DNA of 57,504 nt, taken from NCBI RefSeq assembly GCF_013283785.1, contig NZ_JABCPZ010000044.1, positions 1 to 57,504 on the forward strand, written 5' to 3'. The stretch's first letter is position 1; each line of letters starts with the position of its first letter. The notes beneath the pieces are model-generated. The model worked only from the letters and a program-made list of their open reading frames with translations. It made no database searches and had not been told where the DNA came from. Positions 31,960 to 40,156 of this stretch are shown in pieces. The position numbers and the translations under genes are program-made. Origin of the DNA: Nonomuraea antri. GTDB taxonomy: Bacteria; Actinomycetota; Actinomycetes; Streptosporangiales; Streptosporangiaceae.

Positions 31960-33093
31960 GGCGCGGTGGACGGCGGCGGCGAGCCGGTCGTGTTCCGGGT
32001 AGGACCAGCCGAACCCGTAGCGGCGCCGCGCGTAGCCGAAGGCGATGCCGCTGAGCGGGTCGGCGAAGGCCTCGGCGCCGGCCGAGCCGTCGTGGCCGAA
32101 GGCGTTGGCGCTCAGGAACGGGTAACGCAGGCCCTTGGCCTGGAAGCCGACCGCGTAGTTGCCCTGGTCGCCGCGTACCAGGTCGGCGCCGACGGAGTGG
32201 AGCTGGGCGAACCGCGCGACGGTGTCCGGCGTGAGCAGCGGCGGCTGCCCGCCGACGCCCCACACGGCCGCCGCGTACAACCCGGCCAGGCCGCGCGCGC
32301 TGCCCACCCCGCCGGCCGAGGCCGGGCCGTTCGCGCGTACCGCCCGGGTGTTGGCGAAGGCCACCTGGTCCAGCGGCGGCGTGCTGTTGAGCCCGTAGCC
32401 GACGCCCATGATGCTGTGCGGCCCGGGCAGGTTCGACCAGAACGCGGCCTCCTGCTCGGGGGTGGCCGTCCACCACTGGATGGGCAGGAACCGGTGCTCC
32501 TCGGACTCGGGCAGGCCCAGGTAGAGGTCCAGCCCGTAGCGGGCGCGGATACGCCGTTCGTAGAGCCGCTGCAGTGACTCGCCGGCGGCGCGCCTGATCA
32601 CCTCGCTCACCAGCGCGAACGTGACGAACCCGCCGTAACCGTAGGCCGCGCCCGGCCGCCAGTACGGGCGCTGCCCGGCCAGCCGGCGCGCGATCACCGC
32701 GTCGTCGGCGAGCTCGGCCGCGCTCAGGCCGCCGTCGACGCCGATGACGCCGGAGCGGTGGGTGAGCACGTCCCGCAGCGTGATCGTCTCCTTGCCCGCG
32801 GCGGCGAACTCCGGCCAGTGCCGGGCCACCGGCTCGTCCAGGTCGAGGACCCCCTCCTGCACCAGCAGCGCCGCCACCAGCGTCGCGGCGCCCTTGGTGG
32901 CCGAGTAGAGCCCGGTCACCGTGTCACCGCTCACCTCGTCGCCGGCCCACAGGTCCACCACCTGCCGGCCGTGCGCATAGGCCGTCAGCTGGGCGCCCAC
33001 CCGGCCGTCCCGCTCGGCCACCACGGCGGCGAACTCCTCGCGTACCTGCTCGAAACCGTCCGCGACCGTTCCATGGACGTTCGTGTCACTCAC
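31942..33093 (-). CDS. Serine hydrolase of the beta-lactamase/EstB family
   Basis: 383 residues. SxxK motif S-A-T-K near 67-70 (GLYSATKGAATLVAALL), YxN-like tyrosine in the GAAYGYGGF segment near 148-156, and a C-terminal HxG-like region. No signal peptide, so cytoplasmic. This family (class C beta-lactamase-like; EstB, PBP4-like) includes esterases and lactone hydrolases. GTG start at 33093 (VSDTNVHGTV). Its promoter copy (33126-33155) matches that of the AhpD-like gene next to it, so they are probably co-regulated by an ECF sigma factor. Confidence 0.87.
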   Translation of the reverse strand: MSDTNVHGTVADGFEQVREEFAAVVAERDGRVGAQLTAYAHGRQVVDLWAGDEVSGDTVTGLYSATKGAATLVAALLVQEGVLDLDEPVARHWPEFAAAGKETITLRDVLTHRSGVIGVDGGLSAAELADDAVIARRLAGQRPYWRPGAAYGYGGFVTFALVSEVIRRAAGESLQRLYERRIRARYGLDLYLGLPESEEHRFLPIQWWTATPEQEAAFWSNLPGPHSIMGVGYGLNSTPPLDQVAFANTRAVRANGPASAGGVGSARGLAGLYAAAVWGVGGQPPLLTPDTVARFAQLHSVGADLVRGDQGNYAVGFQAKGLRYPFLSANAFGHDGSAGAEAFADPLSGIAFGYARRRYGFGWSYPEHDRLAAAVHRATIASS

Positions 33094-33125
33094 GTTCAGT
33101 GCCTTTCGTCAGCGTCTTTCGTCGG

Positions 33126-33155
33126 CATGACGGACGGGACGGACGAAAGGTGACC
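33126..33155 (-). promoter_or_regulatory. ECF-type promoter GGTCACC-N16-CGTCATG (copy 2)
   Basis: GGTCACC (33155-33149) and CGTCATG (33132-33126) on the minus strand with a 16-bp spacer, 33 bp upstream of the serine hydrolase start. Identical elements and spacing to copy 1 at 31873-31902, while the spacer differs, which argues for selection on the two blocks. Confidence 0.55.
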
Positions 33156-33268
33156 GCGCGCCGGCCGGGGCCAGGTCTCACCGGACCGGGGCCGGGTCTC
33201 ACCGGGCCGGGGGTCCGCGACTTGCCGGGCGGCCGACTCGGCTCAAGGTGGTCCGATAGCCTCGGCCG

Positions 33269-33748
33269 ATGGCGAAGATCTTGGTCACGGGCATGTCGGG
33301 CACCGGCAAGTCGACGGCGCTGAAGCTGCTGGCCGCACGGGGACATCACGCCGTCGACACCGACACCGACCGGTGGAGCCACTGGGTGACCCTGCCGGAC
33401 GGGTCGGGCGACTGGGTGTGGCGGGAGCCGGCCATCGACGCTCTGCTCTCCGGCCACGACGAGGGCGATCTCTTCGTGGCCGGCTGCAAATCCAACCAGG
33501 GCGTGTTCTACCCGCGATTCGACCAGGTCGTTCTGCTCAGCGCGCCCGCCGAGGTCATGCTCGCCCGCATTTCCACCCGTACCGACAATCCCTTCGGCAA
33601 GCGTCCCGAGGAACGTGCGGCCATCCTGCACGACCTGGCCACCGTGGAACCGTTGCTCAGGGCCACCTGCACGGCCGAGATCGACGCCCGCGCACCGATC
33701 GAGAAGGTCGTCCAGCAACTCGAGGACCTGGCCCGAACGGCGGGCTGA
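33269..33748 (+). CDS. P-loop nucleoside/shikimate-kinase-like protein
   Basis: 159 residues. Walker A GMSGTGKST at about 8-16, then TDRWSHWVTLPDGSGDWVW, a strand VVLLSAPAEVMLARISTRTDNPFGKRPEER that matches the lid/arginine region of small kinases. Related to AAA/adenylate-kinase-like proteins whose substrate is unknown. ATG start with a weak ribosome binding site; diverges from the serine hydrolase, with two 21-bp near-repeats (about 33169-33210) in between. Confidence 0.8.
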   Translation: MAKILVTGMSGTGKSTALKLLAARGHHAVDTDTDRWSHWVTLPDGSGDWVWREPAIDALLSGHDEGDLFVAGCKSNQGVFYPRFDQVVLLSAPAEVMLARISTRTDNPFGKRPEERAAILHDLATVEPLLRATCTAEIDARAPIEKVVQQLEDLARTAG

Positions 33749-33820
33749 CCAAGGGTTCGGCGGACCCCGTGGGGCGCCGGAACCAATGATGCGCAAGGGA
33801 CCGAACGTACGTTCTGAGCT

Positions 33821-33849
33821 GCTGCTAAAGCGCTGTGAATGCGCCGCTA
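33821..33849 (+). promoter_or_regulatory. Three 11-bp-spaced heptamers, second predicted SARP operator
   Basis: GCTGCTA (33821-33827), GCTGTGA (33832-33838) and GCCGCTA (33843-33849) at exact 11-bp spacing, about 160 bp upstream of the small secreted protein gene. The 16-bp block GCTAAAGCGCTGTGAA within it also occurs at the operator between the subtilase and the SARP-NACHT gene at 40.0 kb. Bases 33749-34010 hold no gene that I can support. Confidence 0.6.
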
Positions 33850-34010
33850 GTCCGGCCGCCCCCATGCTCGACGAACGAGCCGCAAAGATCACCACCGGCT
33901 CGGCATTCCGAGGGCGTATTCGCGGAATCGGGGCACTTCTCATTCGCCTTGGCCGGCGCCGCCTTCGGTTTGGTCCTTGGTCTCATCCGTCTTTACGAAA
34001 GGACTTCGTC

Positions 34011-34337
34011 ATGCGCATCAGAAAGGCAGCCGCGACGCTCGCGACGCTCGCCGCGATCACGGTCGCGCCGCTCGCGCTGAACGCGGCTCCGGCCGCTGCT
34101 CAGCCGGTCACCGGCGCCGCCACCGCTCTGTTCGAGCCCGATCCTGCTCAGACGGGACCGGAGACCACGGACGACGACCCCGAGACCTTCGGCGCGTGGA
34201 AGACCGTCGCCGTCTACGGGTTCAAGCGGGTGTGCCGGATCAACGGTCCGATCCTGCAGCGCACCATGGGGGCCAAGTCGTGGCGCTGCAAGCGAACCGG
34301 CTTCTCCGTCCTGTACAAGCTCCAGCTTCGCTGGTAG
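34011..34337 (+). CDS. Small secreted protein
   Basis: 108 residues: signal peptide to about 33 (MRIRKAAATLATLAAITVAP … PAAAQP), an acidic linker (DPAQTGPETTDDDPETFG), then a short domain GAWKTVAVYGFKRVCRINGP … KSWRCKRTGFSVLYKLQLRW with two cysteines, likely one disulfide. Family not recognised. AAAGGACTTCGTC precedes the ATG. Its promoter region carries the same heptamer array as the subtilase gene, so both may be switched on by the SARP-NACHT regulator; it could be a peptidase substrate or inhibitor (inference). Confidence 0.7.
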   Translation: MRIRKAAATLATLAAITVAPLALNAAPAAAQPVTGAATALFEPDPAQTGPETTDDDPETFGAWKTVAVYGFKRVCRINGPILQRTMGAKSWRCKRTGFSVLYKLQLRW

Positions 34338-34562
34338 CGCGTATCGCCCGATGAAAGACCCCGGGGCCGTGGCAGCCCGGCCATGACGGACGGGCACCCG
34401 GCCCTGGGGGCATCGCCGCAGCTGACAGGCTCGCCCGGCGGGAACCAGCAACGCCTCTTGCCGGCCTACGTCGAAAGGCTCGTGGGCGCGCAGCTCGCCG
34501 CGGCCGTCGGTTCGGCGGCTCGTCGTCACCCATCCGACCGAAACAACGAAGGGATCGAACCT

Positions 34563-35087
34563 GTGCCCGTCATGCGAAGGCTCGCGATCGTACTCGCCGT
34601 GTCCGCTGCCACCGTCCTGCCCTTGGGCGCGGCGGCGGCACCCGCCGGCGCCGCCGCGCCGGCCCTGGACCCGGGAGCGGGAACCGCCGGCCCCGCCGCC
34701 ATCGCGGCGAGCGGCATCTGGCGTTCTTACGGCAACACGAACCCGATCACTCCGGGCTCCGGCACATGGCGCTGTCAAAGCCCACGGCCGGTCGACGCCG
34801 ACGCCCAGGTGAACGGCCGGGTCTGCGTGATCAGGTCGCCGAACGGGACCTCCGCCGTACGGGCGGCGGTGATCGTGCGCAACGACGGATCCGGCTCCTA
34901 CACCGCGACCGCGGCCCTGGGCCTGTACACCTCCAGTGCCCTGATCGGCAGCTGGGCGTGCTCGTCGGCGGAGGTCGCGGCGCACTCCTGGTCGGTGTGC
35001 TTCGGACAGGCCCGCACGGTACGCGGCCGGGCGTATGCCCGGGGAACCGTCAATGCTGTCGACCTCGGCCGGTCACCGTGGGTGTGA
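34563..35087 (+). CDS. Secreted hypothetical protein
   Basis: 174 residues from the GTG at 34563 (GAAGGGA upstream; the ATG at 34572 is the alternative). Signal peptide to about 32 (MRRLAIVLAVSAATVLPLGAAAAPAGA). The mature domain has four cysteines (TWRCQS, GRVCVI, SWACSS, WSVCFG) and beta-rich segments, likely two disulfides. Unknown family; such small secreted proteins are common in actinomycetes. Bases 34338-34562 hold no recognisable element apart from its leader. Confidence 0.65.
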   Translation: MPVMRRLAIVLAVSAATVLPLGAAAAPAGAAAPALDPGAGTAGPAAIAASGIWRSYGNTNPITPGSGTWRCQSPRPVDADAQVNGRVCVIRSPNGTSAVRAAVIVRNDGSGSYTATAALGLYTSSALIGSWACSSAEVAAHSWSVCFGQARTVRGRAYARGTVNAVDLGRSPWV

Positions 35088-35327
35088 ACCCGGGCTCATC
35101 GCGCTGAAGCCGACCCCGCGGGCGATACCCGGCCACGCTCGCGGGCTCAGCGATGATCGAGCGGTTCAGCGCCCGCGCTGCCACGATCTGGACCGCGCTC
35201 CCTTGATGCACGTCGCCTTCGCCGTCGTCCTCATTCCGGCACTGCGCCGCGCCTCCCGGGTCGGCCGATGAGCGCCGGTGTAGACCGCATCGCGCTGATC
35301 TACGGCGTCCAGTGGCGGTGGTGATGA

Positions 35328-35510
35328 TCAGGCGTAGCCGGCGGTGCGGGCGTCGTCCGGGGAGGTGCGGCGCCTGCGCGGCCATGCCGACCGCGACCAA
35401 GACCACGCCCACGACCGGCGTCGCGATCGGCGCTGGGTGCGGGTTCTCCTGGCGGGTGGGTTCCAGCCGCCGTAGTAGCCGCCGTCGGGCGGGGGAGGGG
35501 GGAGAGTCAT
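35328..35510 (-). pseudogene. Frameshifted small proline-rich single-pass membrane protein
   Basis: An ATG at 35510 has an excellent ribosome binding site (GGAGGAGG) and begins MTLPPPPPDGGYYGGWNPP, typical of small actinobacterial membrane proteins with a Pro/Gly/Tyr N-terminus. After about 20 codons the frame becomes Arg/Trp-rich, while the next frame reads ENPHPAPIATPVVGVVLVAVGMAAQ, a plausible membrane helix. The first frame ends naturally as SPDDARTAGYA-stop at 35328 with GC-rich third positions. So one or two compensating indels seem to break a gene of about 60 codons. The rest of 35088-35875 holds nothing that I recognise. Confidence 0.4.
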
Positions 35511-35875
35511 CGAACCTCCTCCAACAGTGGCGGCCGCCGGGAACTGCCCGGTCACGGGGCGGCGGCTGATGGGAAGCCCCGTGGCCGGGCACGTGCGTGC
35601 CGGGGCGGTGCCCGGCTGGAGGCACCGTCTCGGCACGCGGTGCCGCAGGCCGTCGCGGGGGGCCGGCCCGCAGCACAGGATCACCACAAACTCGGCGTAC
35701 ATCCGTCGATCAACACCAGACCGGCGCAAATACGACGGAAGTTCCCTGAACTTACCTCAAGTACTGATCCTTTGCAGGAGGTGTGGCGAAGCGGGTGAAA
35801 CCGGCGGCCAGGTCGTCGATCAGGACCCACGGTTCACGCCGGGCCCGGTACGGCCCCCTGGCCGGTGGACGGCCG

Positions 35876-36367
35876 CTACTGCTGGGCCTCGGCGGCCTCC
35901 GGCTCTTCGTCATCGGCTGCCGACTCCCGCAGTTCCTCGCGCAGCAGTGCCACGAACATGGTGTTGAAGGCGACGTTGAGAAGGTACGGCACCAGGAGCC
36001 CGGCGATCCCCAGCGTGAGCAGCCCCCCGGCCGCGATGAGCCAATCCGCGTCGTCACCCGGCTTGACCAGCGGCATGCCGATGCCGATGAGGGTCAGGGC
36101 GATACCCACGAGCATGCCGGCGAACGCGATCACGATCATCAAGCCGTGCAGGTACTGGCTGAGGCGATATGCCTCGGGATCGCGCGCGAGAAGCAGCAGG
36201 CGCCGCAGGCGTGCCTCGCTCAGCCGGTCGAGACGTTCGCGCGCGGATCGGCTGCGCCGCGTCACCCACCGTTTGGCCGGGTCGGTGAGGACGTTGGCGA
36301 CGATGCTGAACGGAATGCCGATGCCCAAGCCGATGAACAGCCATACCCAAGAATCCATGGACACCAT
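35876..36367 (-). CDS. Small membrane protein with three helices
   Basis: About 163 residues from ATG 36367 (or 36358). Helix 1 WVWLFIGLGIGIPFSIVANVL is followed by a basic cytoplasmic segment (AKRWVTRRSRSARERLDRLSEARLRRLLLLARDPEAYRLSQYLHGL); then FAGMLVGIALTLIGIGMPLV and IAAGGLLTLGIAGLLVPYLLNVAF; the tail is acidic (SAADDEEPEAAEAQQ). Family not recognised. No clear ribosome binding site. Third-position GC supports coding. Confidence 0.65.
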   Translation of the reverse strand: MVSMDSWVWLFIGLGIGIPFSIVANVLTDPAKRWVTRRSRSARERLDRLSEARLRRLLLLARDPEAYRLSQYLHGLMIVIAFAGMLVGIALTLIGIGMPLVKPGDDADWLIAAGGLLTLGIAGLLVPYLLNVAFNTMFVALLREELRESAADDEEPEAAEAQQ

Positions 36368-36604
36368 GATCGGTGGGGTCGCCCGCATCTCGGGCGGCCG
36401 TGATCGATTCGTGCTCGCCCAGGTCGCCGTGGACTCGCGGGTCACCCCGCGCGCCTTCTGGCCCGCCGTCCACCAGGCGGTCGAAGACCCGGCCCGCGCG
36501 TCTTCGGCGGTCTGACGGCGTGCGCGAGGACGCCCGCCATCGGCCGATGACGGGCGTCCCGTGGTGGATCTCCTTCCCGGTCGACCCGGCATCGGGTCGG
36601 ACGG

Positions 36605-39600
36605 TCAGTTCTGGACGGCGTACGCCTGGGTGACGGTCTGCTTCGCCTGCGCCCCGCCGGGGCCGTCGGCGGTGGCGCGCAGGGTGACGTGTCCGGGCGT
36701 GGCGGGGTTGGTCACCGAGGTGGTCCAGCTCTCGCCGTTCTGACGGACCTGGAGCTCCCGCCAGGTGGCGCCGTCGTCGAAGGACGCCTCGACCCGGGGG
36801 CTGGTGAGCTCGCCCCCGTCGGCGAAGATCGGGATCTCGGTCACCGAGCCGGGCTTGGCCCGATTGTAGGAGTCGAGGCCCTGGGGCGTGAACCGGAGCG
36901 AGGGCACCTTGAGCTCGGTGAACTCGTCGGTGTGCGCCGAGGTGAACGTCCAGGAGGCGTCGATGGCCGTGGCCAGCGCCGCGTGATCGCCGTTGCGGCG
37001 GGCCGAGACGTGCACGGTGTAGGCGCCCTCGGCCGCCGGGACCTGCGCCTCCACCACGCACTGGTCGGGGCCGTCGCAGTCCTGCAGGTCGATCTCCTCA
37101 AGGACGGCGCCGTCCTTGAGCAGCGACGCCGTGCCGGTGAGGTTGCCGTCCCAGCCGGTACGGCCGGGGTCGCCGTCACTGAACAGGTGCGCCACGGGGT
37201 CGTAGCCGATCTCGTCGCCGCCGGTGCGGTGGACGGACGGCGCGGCGGGGCCGACCACGGCCGTGTTCCACACCTCGGTGAACTGGCCGCGCTGCACGGT
37301 CCGTGACGCACGCTCGGAGAGTGCGTACCCGGGCTGCGTGAACTCGCCGGACCAGCGCAGGGCGTCCCCCGGTGTCAGGTAGTTGTCGATCGTTCCCGGA
37401 ACCGTCACGGGCAGGGAGGAACTGCCGATGGCTCTCGCGCCGGCCACGTTGACGGATCTGCCGAACCGGCCTGTGGCGGCCACGTCCTGCGCGCGGAAGG
37501 TCATGCTGACCTTGGCGAGGTCGGCCCGGTTGAACCGTCTGGCCGGATCGAAGGGGATCACGCCGGTGCGGTGGTCGACCAGGTCGTACCGGCTGGGGCT
37601 CGCGCCGCCCGCCGCCAGCGACTGGTACGCCACGTAGGTCAGGCCCGGCTGGCGGGCGGGCAGCACGTACACCTCGCTCCCCTGCGACAACCGCCTGGTG
37701 TGCTGGACGCCTCTTCCCACGGTGGTGCCCAGGGCCGTCCAGATGTCGCCGAACGGCTCGGCCGCCGGGTCGTCCACCGTGAGGTTGATCCGCTGGGCAT
37801 GGCGGGCGTCGAGCGTCAGGTTCAGATCGCCCGAGCCGATCTGGAGCACGCGCTCGATGTAGGTGGTGCCCGTCGCCCCACCGCTCAATTCCGTGTACAG
37901 GTTCCACGCGCCGGGTGCCAGACGACGTTCGGCGACACCGCCGATGAACTTCAGCGGCGCGCGTTCACCGGTCGTGAGGTTGGTCAGCGTCGTGCCCGAG
38001 CTCGCGGTGGCGCTCGGCGCGGGTTTGCCGTCCCTGCCGATGATCGTCAATGTCAGCGTGTGGGCTTCGGGTTCGATGTACGCGCCGGTCAGGCTGCGGA
38101 TGGTGAGATCGCCCGCGGTGGCGGTGAGCGTGCCGGGGTGGACACCGGGTCCCCGGCTCCGGTCCAGGGTGAGCGTCACCGAGGCGTCGCCGCCCGCCGG
38201 GACGGTGAGGCGGTCGGCCGACAGGGTGTAGGGGCCGTCCTCGGCCAGCGTGAGGTTCACCGGCTCCTGACCGGCGTTGGTGTAGGTGATCTTCTCGGTG
38301 ATCTCCTCCGGGTAGTGGGGCCAGGAGAGGTAGGTCCAGAGGTTGCCGGTGTCGGACACCACGTTCTGGGCGACCGCGCGGGCCACGTCGACCCGGCCGG
38401 CGCCCTGCTCGTACTGGGTCAGGCCGTCGCCCGGCTTGGCCGTGCCGATCAGCGCGCCCTTGAGCTGGTGGCGGGTCCAGCCGGGGTGCTGCTGGGCGAG
38501 GATGGCGGCCGCGCCGGTCACGTGCGGAGCCGACATCGAGGTGCCGTCCTCGGCCTCGTACGGTTCGCCGGCGCCGCCCCCGCTGCGTGCCGCGACGATC
38601 CCCGCACCCGGTGCGGTGATATCCGGTTTGACGGCCAGGTCGATGACGCGCGGGCCCCGGCTGGACCACCAGGCCAGCTTGTCGTCCTGGTCCACCGCGC
38701 CGACCGTCAGCGCGGCGTCCGCGCTTCCTGGGCTGCGGACGGTCTCCTTGGGGAATCCGTCGTTGCCGGCCGCGACGACGAACAGGCTGCCCGTCTCCTC
38801 GCTGAGGGTGTTCACCGCCTCCTCCAGCGGGTCCAGCCCCGGGGTGTCCGTCATGCCGAGGCTCATGTTGATGATGGGCGCCTTGATCTCGTTGGCCGCC
38901 CACTCCATGCCGGCGAGCACGTCGGACACCAGATTGTCGTCCCGGCTTCTGAGCACCTTGCCGACGACGACGTCGGCGTCGGGGGCGACGCCCCGGTACT
39001 TGCCGCCGGACGCCTGCCCCGAGCCCGCCAGAGCCGAGGTCACCGGGGTGCCGTGGTTGAACGTGTCCATGGTGTCGGGCGCGTCGGTGAAGTTGCGGGC
39101 CTGGGTGACGACGTCCTTGAGGTCGGGATGGTCAGGGTCGTAACCGGAGTCCAGCACGGCCACCGTGACACCCTTGCCCGTCAGGCCCTTCTGCCACGCC
39201 ACGGGCGCGCCGATCTGCGGGACGCTCCGGTCCAGGGCCGGGAAGACGCCGCCGTCCAGCCACAGCTTGGACACCCCGGCCGCGAGCGTCTTGGCGCCGG
39301 CGGCGGGGCGTAACCGCTGCCAGACGGTGGCGGCCTGGCTCTTGGGCACCTCGGCGGCCTTCAGCCCGACGGAGCTGAAGGAGCGCCCGGCGAGCGCGGG
39401 CCCGGGCGCGCCGCCGCCCTTGGTCAGCACCGGGATGCCGGTGCGGTGCGCGTCGTCGTATCCCCATTCCAGCAGGCGCGTCACGTTGAACAGGCGCGCG
39501 TCGACCAGGCCCTGGTCGATCAGCGGCTTGGCGTCGGAGGGCAGCACGGAGGTCTGCCCGCCGACCGTCTCGATGGAGAAGGTGACCTTGCGCCCGGCGC

Positions 39601-39796
39601 CGGGAGTCACCCGATATCCCCGCGCCCCGCCGGACGCGCCGGGCACGGTCACCCGGTCGCCGGTGATGAGGGTGATGGTGGTGGGCGCCGGTGAAGGGCC
39701 GGTTTGGGCGGCGGCCGTCTCGGCGGTCGCGGACGGTGTCGGCACGCTCAGCGCGGTCAGGACCGCGAGGGCGAGTACTGCGGCTTTTCGCGTCAT
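36605..39796 (-). CDS. Secreted subtilisin-like serine peptidase (S8)
   Basis: About 1063 residues. Signal peptide (MTRKAAVLALAVLTALSVPTPSATA), a propeptide of about 150 residues, then the S8 domain: D in AVLDSGYDPDHPDL (near 214), H in NHGTPVTSALAG (near 247), S in GTSMSAPHVTGAAAILAQ (near 418). The catalytic domain is followed by about 550 residues of beta-sandwich-like modules with an Ig/Fn3 flavour and no membrane anchor. It degrades extracellular protein. ATG 39796 chosen for its AAGGA 6 bp upstream. Diverges from the SARP-NACHT regulator across a heptamer array that probably controls it. Confidence 0.92.
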   Translation of the reverse strand: MTRKAAVLALAVLTALSVPTPSATAETAAAQTGPSPAPTTITLITGDRVTVPGASGGARGYRVTPGAGRKVTFSIETVGGQTSVLPSDAKPLIDQGLVDARLFNVTRLLEWGYDDAHRTGIPVLTKGGGAPGPALAGRSFSSVGLKAAEVPKSQAATVWQRLRPAAGAKTLAAGVSKLWLDGGVFPALDRSVPQIGAPVAWQKGLTGKGVTVAVLDSGYDPDHPDLKDVVTQARNFTDAPDTMDTFNHGTPVTSALAGSGQASGGKYRGVAPDADVVVGKVLRSRDDNLVSDVLAGMEWAANEIKAPIINMSLGMTDTPGLDPLEEAVNTLSEETGSLFVVAAGNDGFPKETVRSPGSADAALTVGAVDQDDKLAWWSSRGPRVIDLAVKPDITAPGAGIVAARSGGGAGEPYEAEDGTSMSAPHVTGAAAILAQQHPGWTRHQLKGALIGTAKPGDGLTQYEQGAGRVDVARAVAQNVVSDTGNLWTYLSWPHYPEEITEKITYTNAGQEPVNLTLAEDGPYTLSADRLTVPAGGDASVTLTLDRSRGPGVHPGTLTATAGDLTIRSLTGAYIEPEAHTLTLTIIGRDGKPAPSATASSGTTLTNLTTGERAPLKFIGGVAERRLAPGAWNLYTELSGGATGTTYIERVLQIGSGDLNLTLDARHAQRINLTVDDPAAEPFGDIWTALGTTVGRGVQHTRRLSQGSEVYVLPARQPGLTYVAYQSLAAGGASPSRYDLVDHRTGVIPFDPARRFNRADLAKVSMTFRAQDVAATGRFGRSVNVAGARAIGSSSLPVTVPGTIDNYLTPGDALRWSGEFTQPGYALSERASRTVQRGQFTEVWNTAVVGPAAPSVHRTGGDEIGYDPVAHLFSDGDPGRTGWDGNLTGTASLLKDGAVLEEIDLQDCDGPDQCVVEAQVPAAEGAYTVHVSARRNGDHAALATAIDASWTFTSAHTDEFTELKVPSLRFTPQGLDSYNRAKPGSVTEIPIFADGGELTSPRVEASFDDGATWRELQVRQNGESWTTSVTNPATPGHVTLRATADGPGGAQAKQTVTQAYAVQN

Positions 39797-40156
39797 TGGC
39801 ATCCTTGGTGATTCGTCGTTCACCACTCGTGTCCCCGGGTCGGGCACGCGCGGCGGCTTACGCCGGGGCATTCGACGTTCCGGCCATGTCGCTTTCCTTT
39901 CGGTTTTCTTCGGACCTCTTCGAATTTCCTTTCATGAAAGAGGCTCATGAAATCTGGAAAACGTCGGACGGGTCACGAAGCGTAGGCATTTACTACTCGT
40001 CAGGCAAGCATGTCGGCAAGCGGATTAGCAGCGCCTTCATGGCGTTTTCACAGCGCTTTAGCGGCAGGTCAGCGGCATAAATGTTGATCCACCGCGCATC
40101 GCCGGTGTCGGCGGGCTAACGTGAATCCGTGCCCACGGATTGCCTTTGGAGGTGGC
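39797..40156. other. 360-bp divergent intergenic region with regulatory sequence
   Basis: No gene is supported here. It contains a perfect palindrome CTTTCATGAAAG (39929-39940), a local drop in GC content, and the five-heptamer array at 40026-40076. A short open frame from 39931 has poor codon bias and I do not call it a gene. Confidence 0.7.
40026..40076 (-). promoter_or_regulatory. Five 11-bp-spaced heptamers, predicted SARP operator
   Basis: On the minus strand, in order towards the subtilase: GCCGCTG (40076-40070), GCCGCTA (40065-40059), GCTGTGA (40054-40048), GCCATGA (40043-40037), GCTGCTA (40032-40026). The period is exactly 11 bp throughout; consensus GCYGCTR. SARP proteins bind such face-of-helix repeats. 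The array lies about 80 bp upstream of the SARP-NACHT gene and about 230 bp upstream of the subtilase gene, so it could serve autoregulation, subtilase activation or both. Confidence 0.7.

Noticed and set aside
39931..40080. Small ORF upstream of the SARP-NACHT gene
   Set aside because: Poor third-position GC, no ribosome binding site, and it covers the heptamer array.
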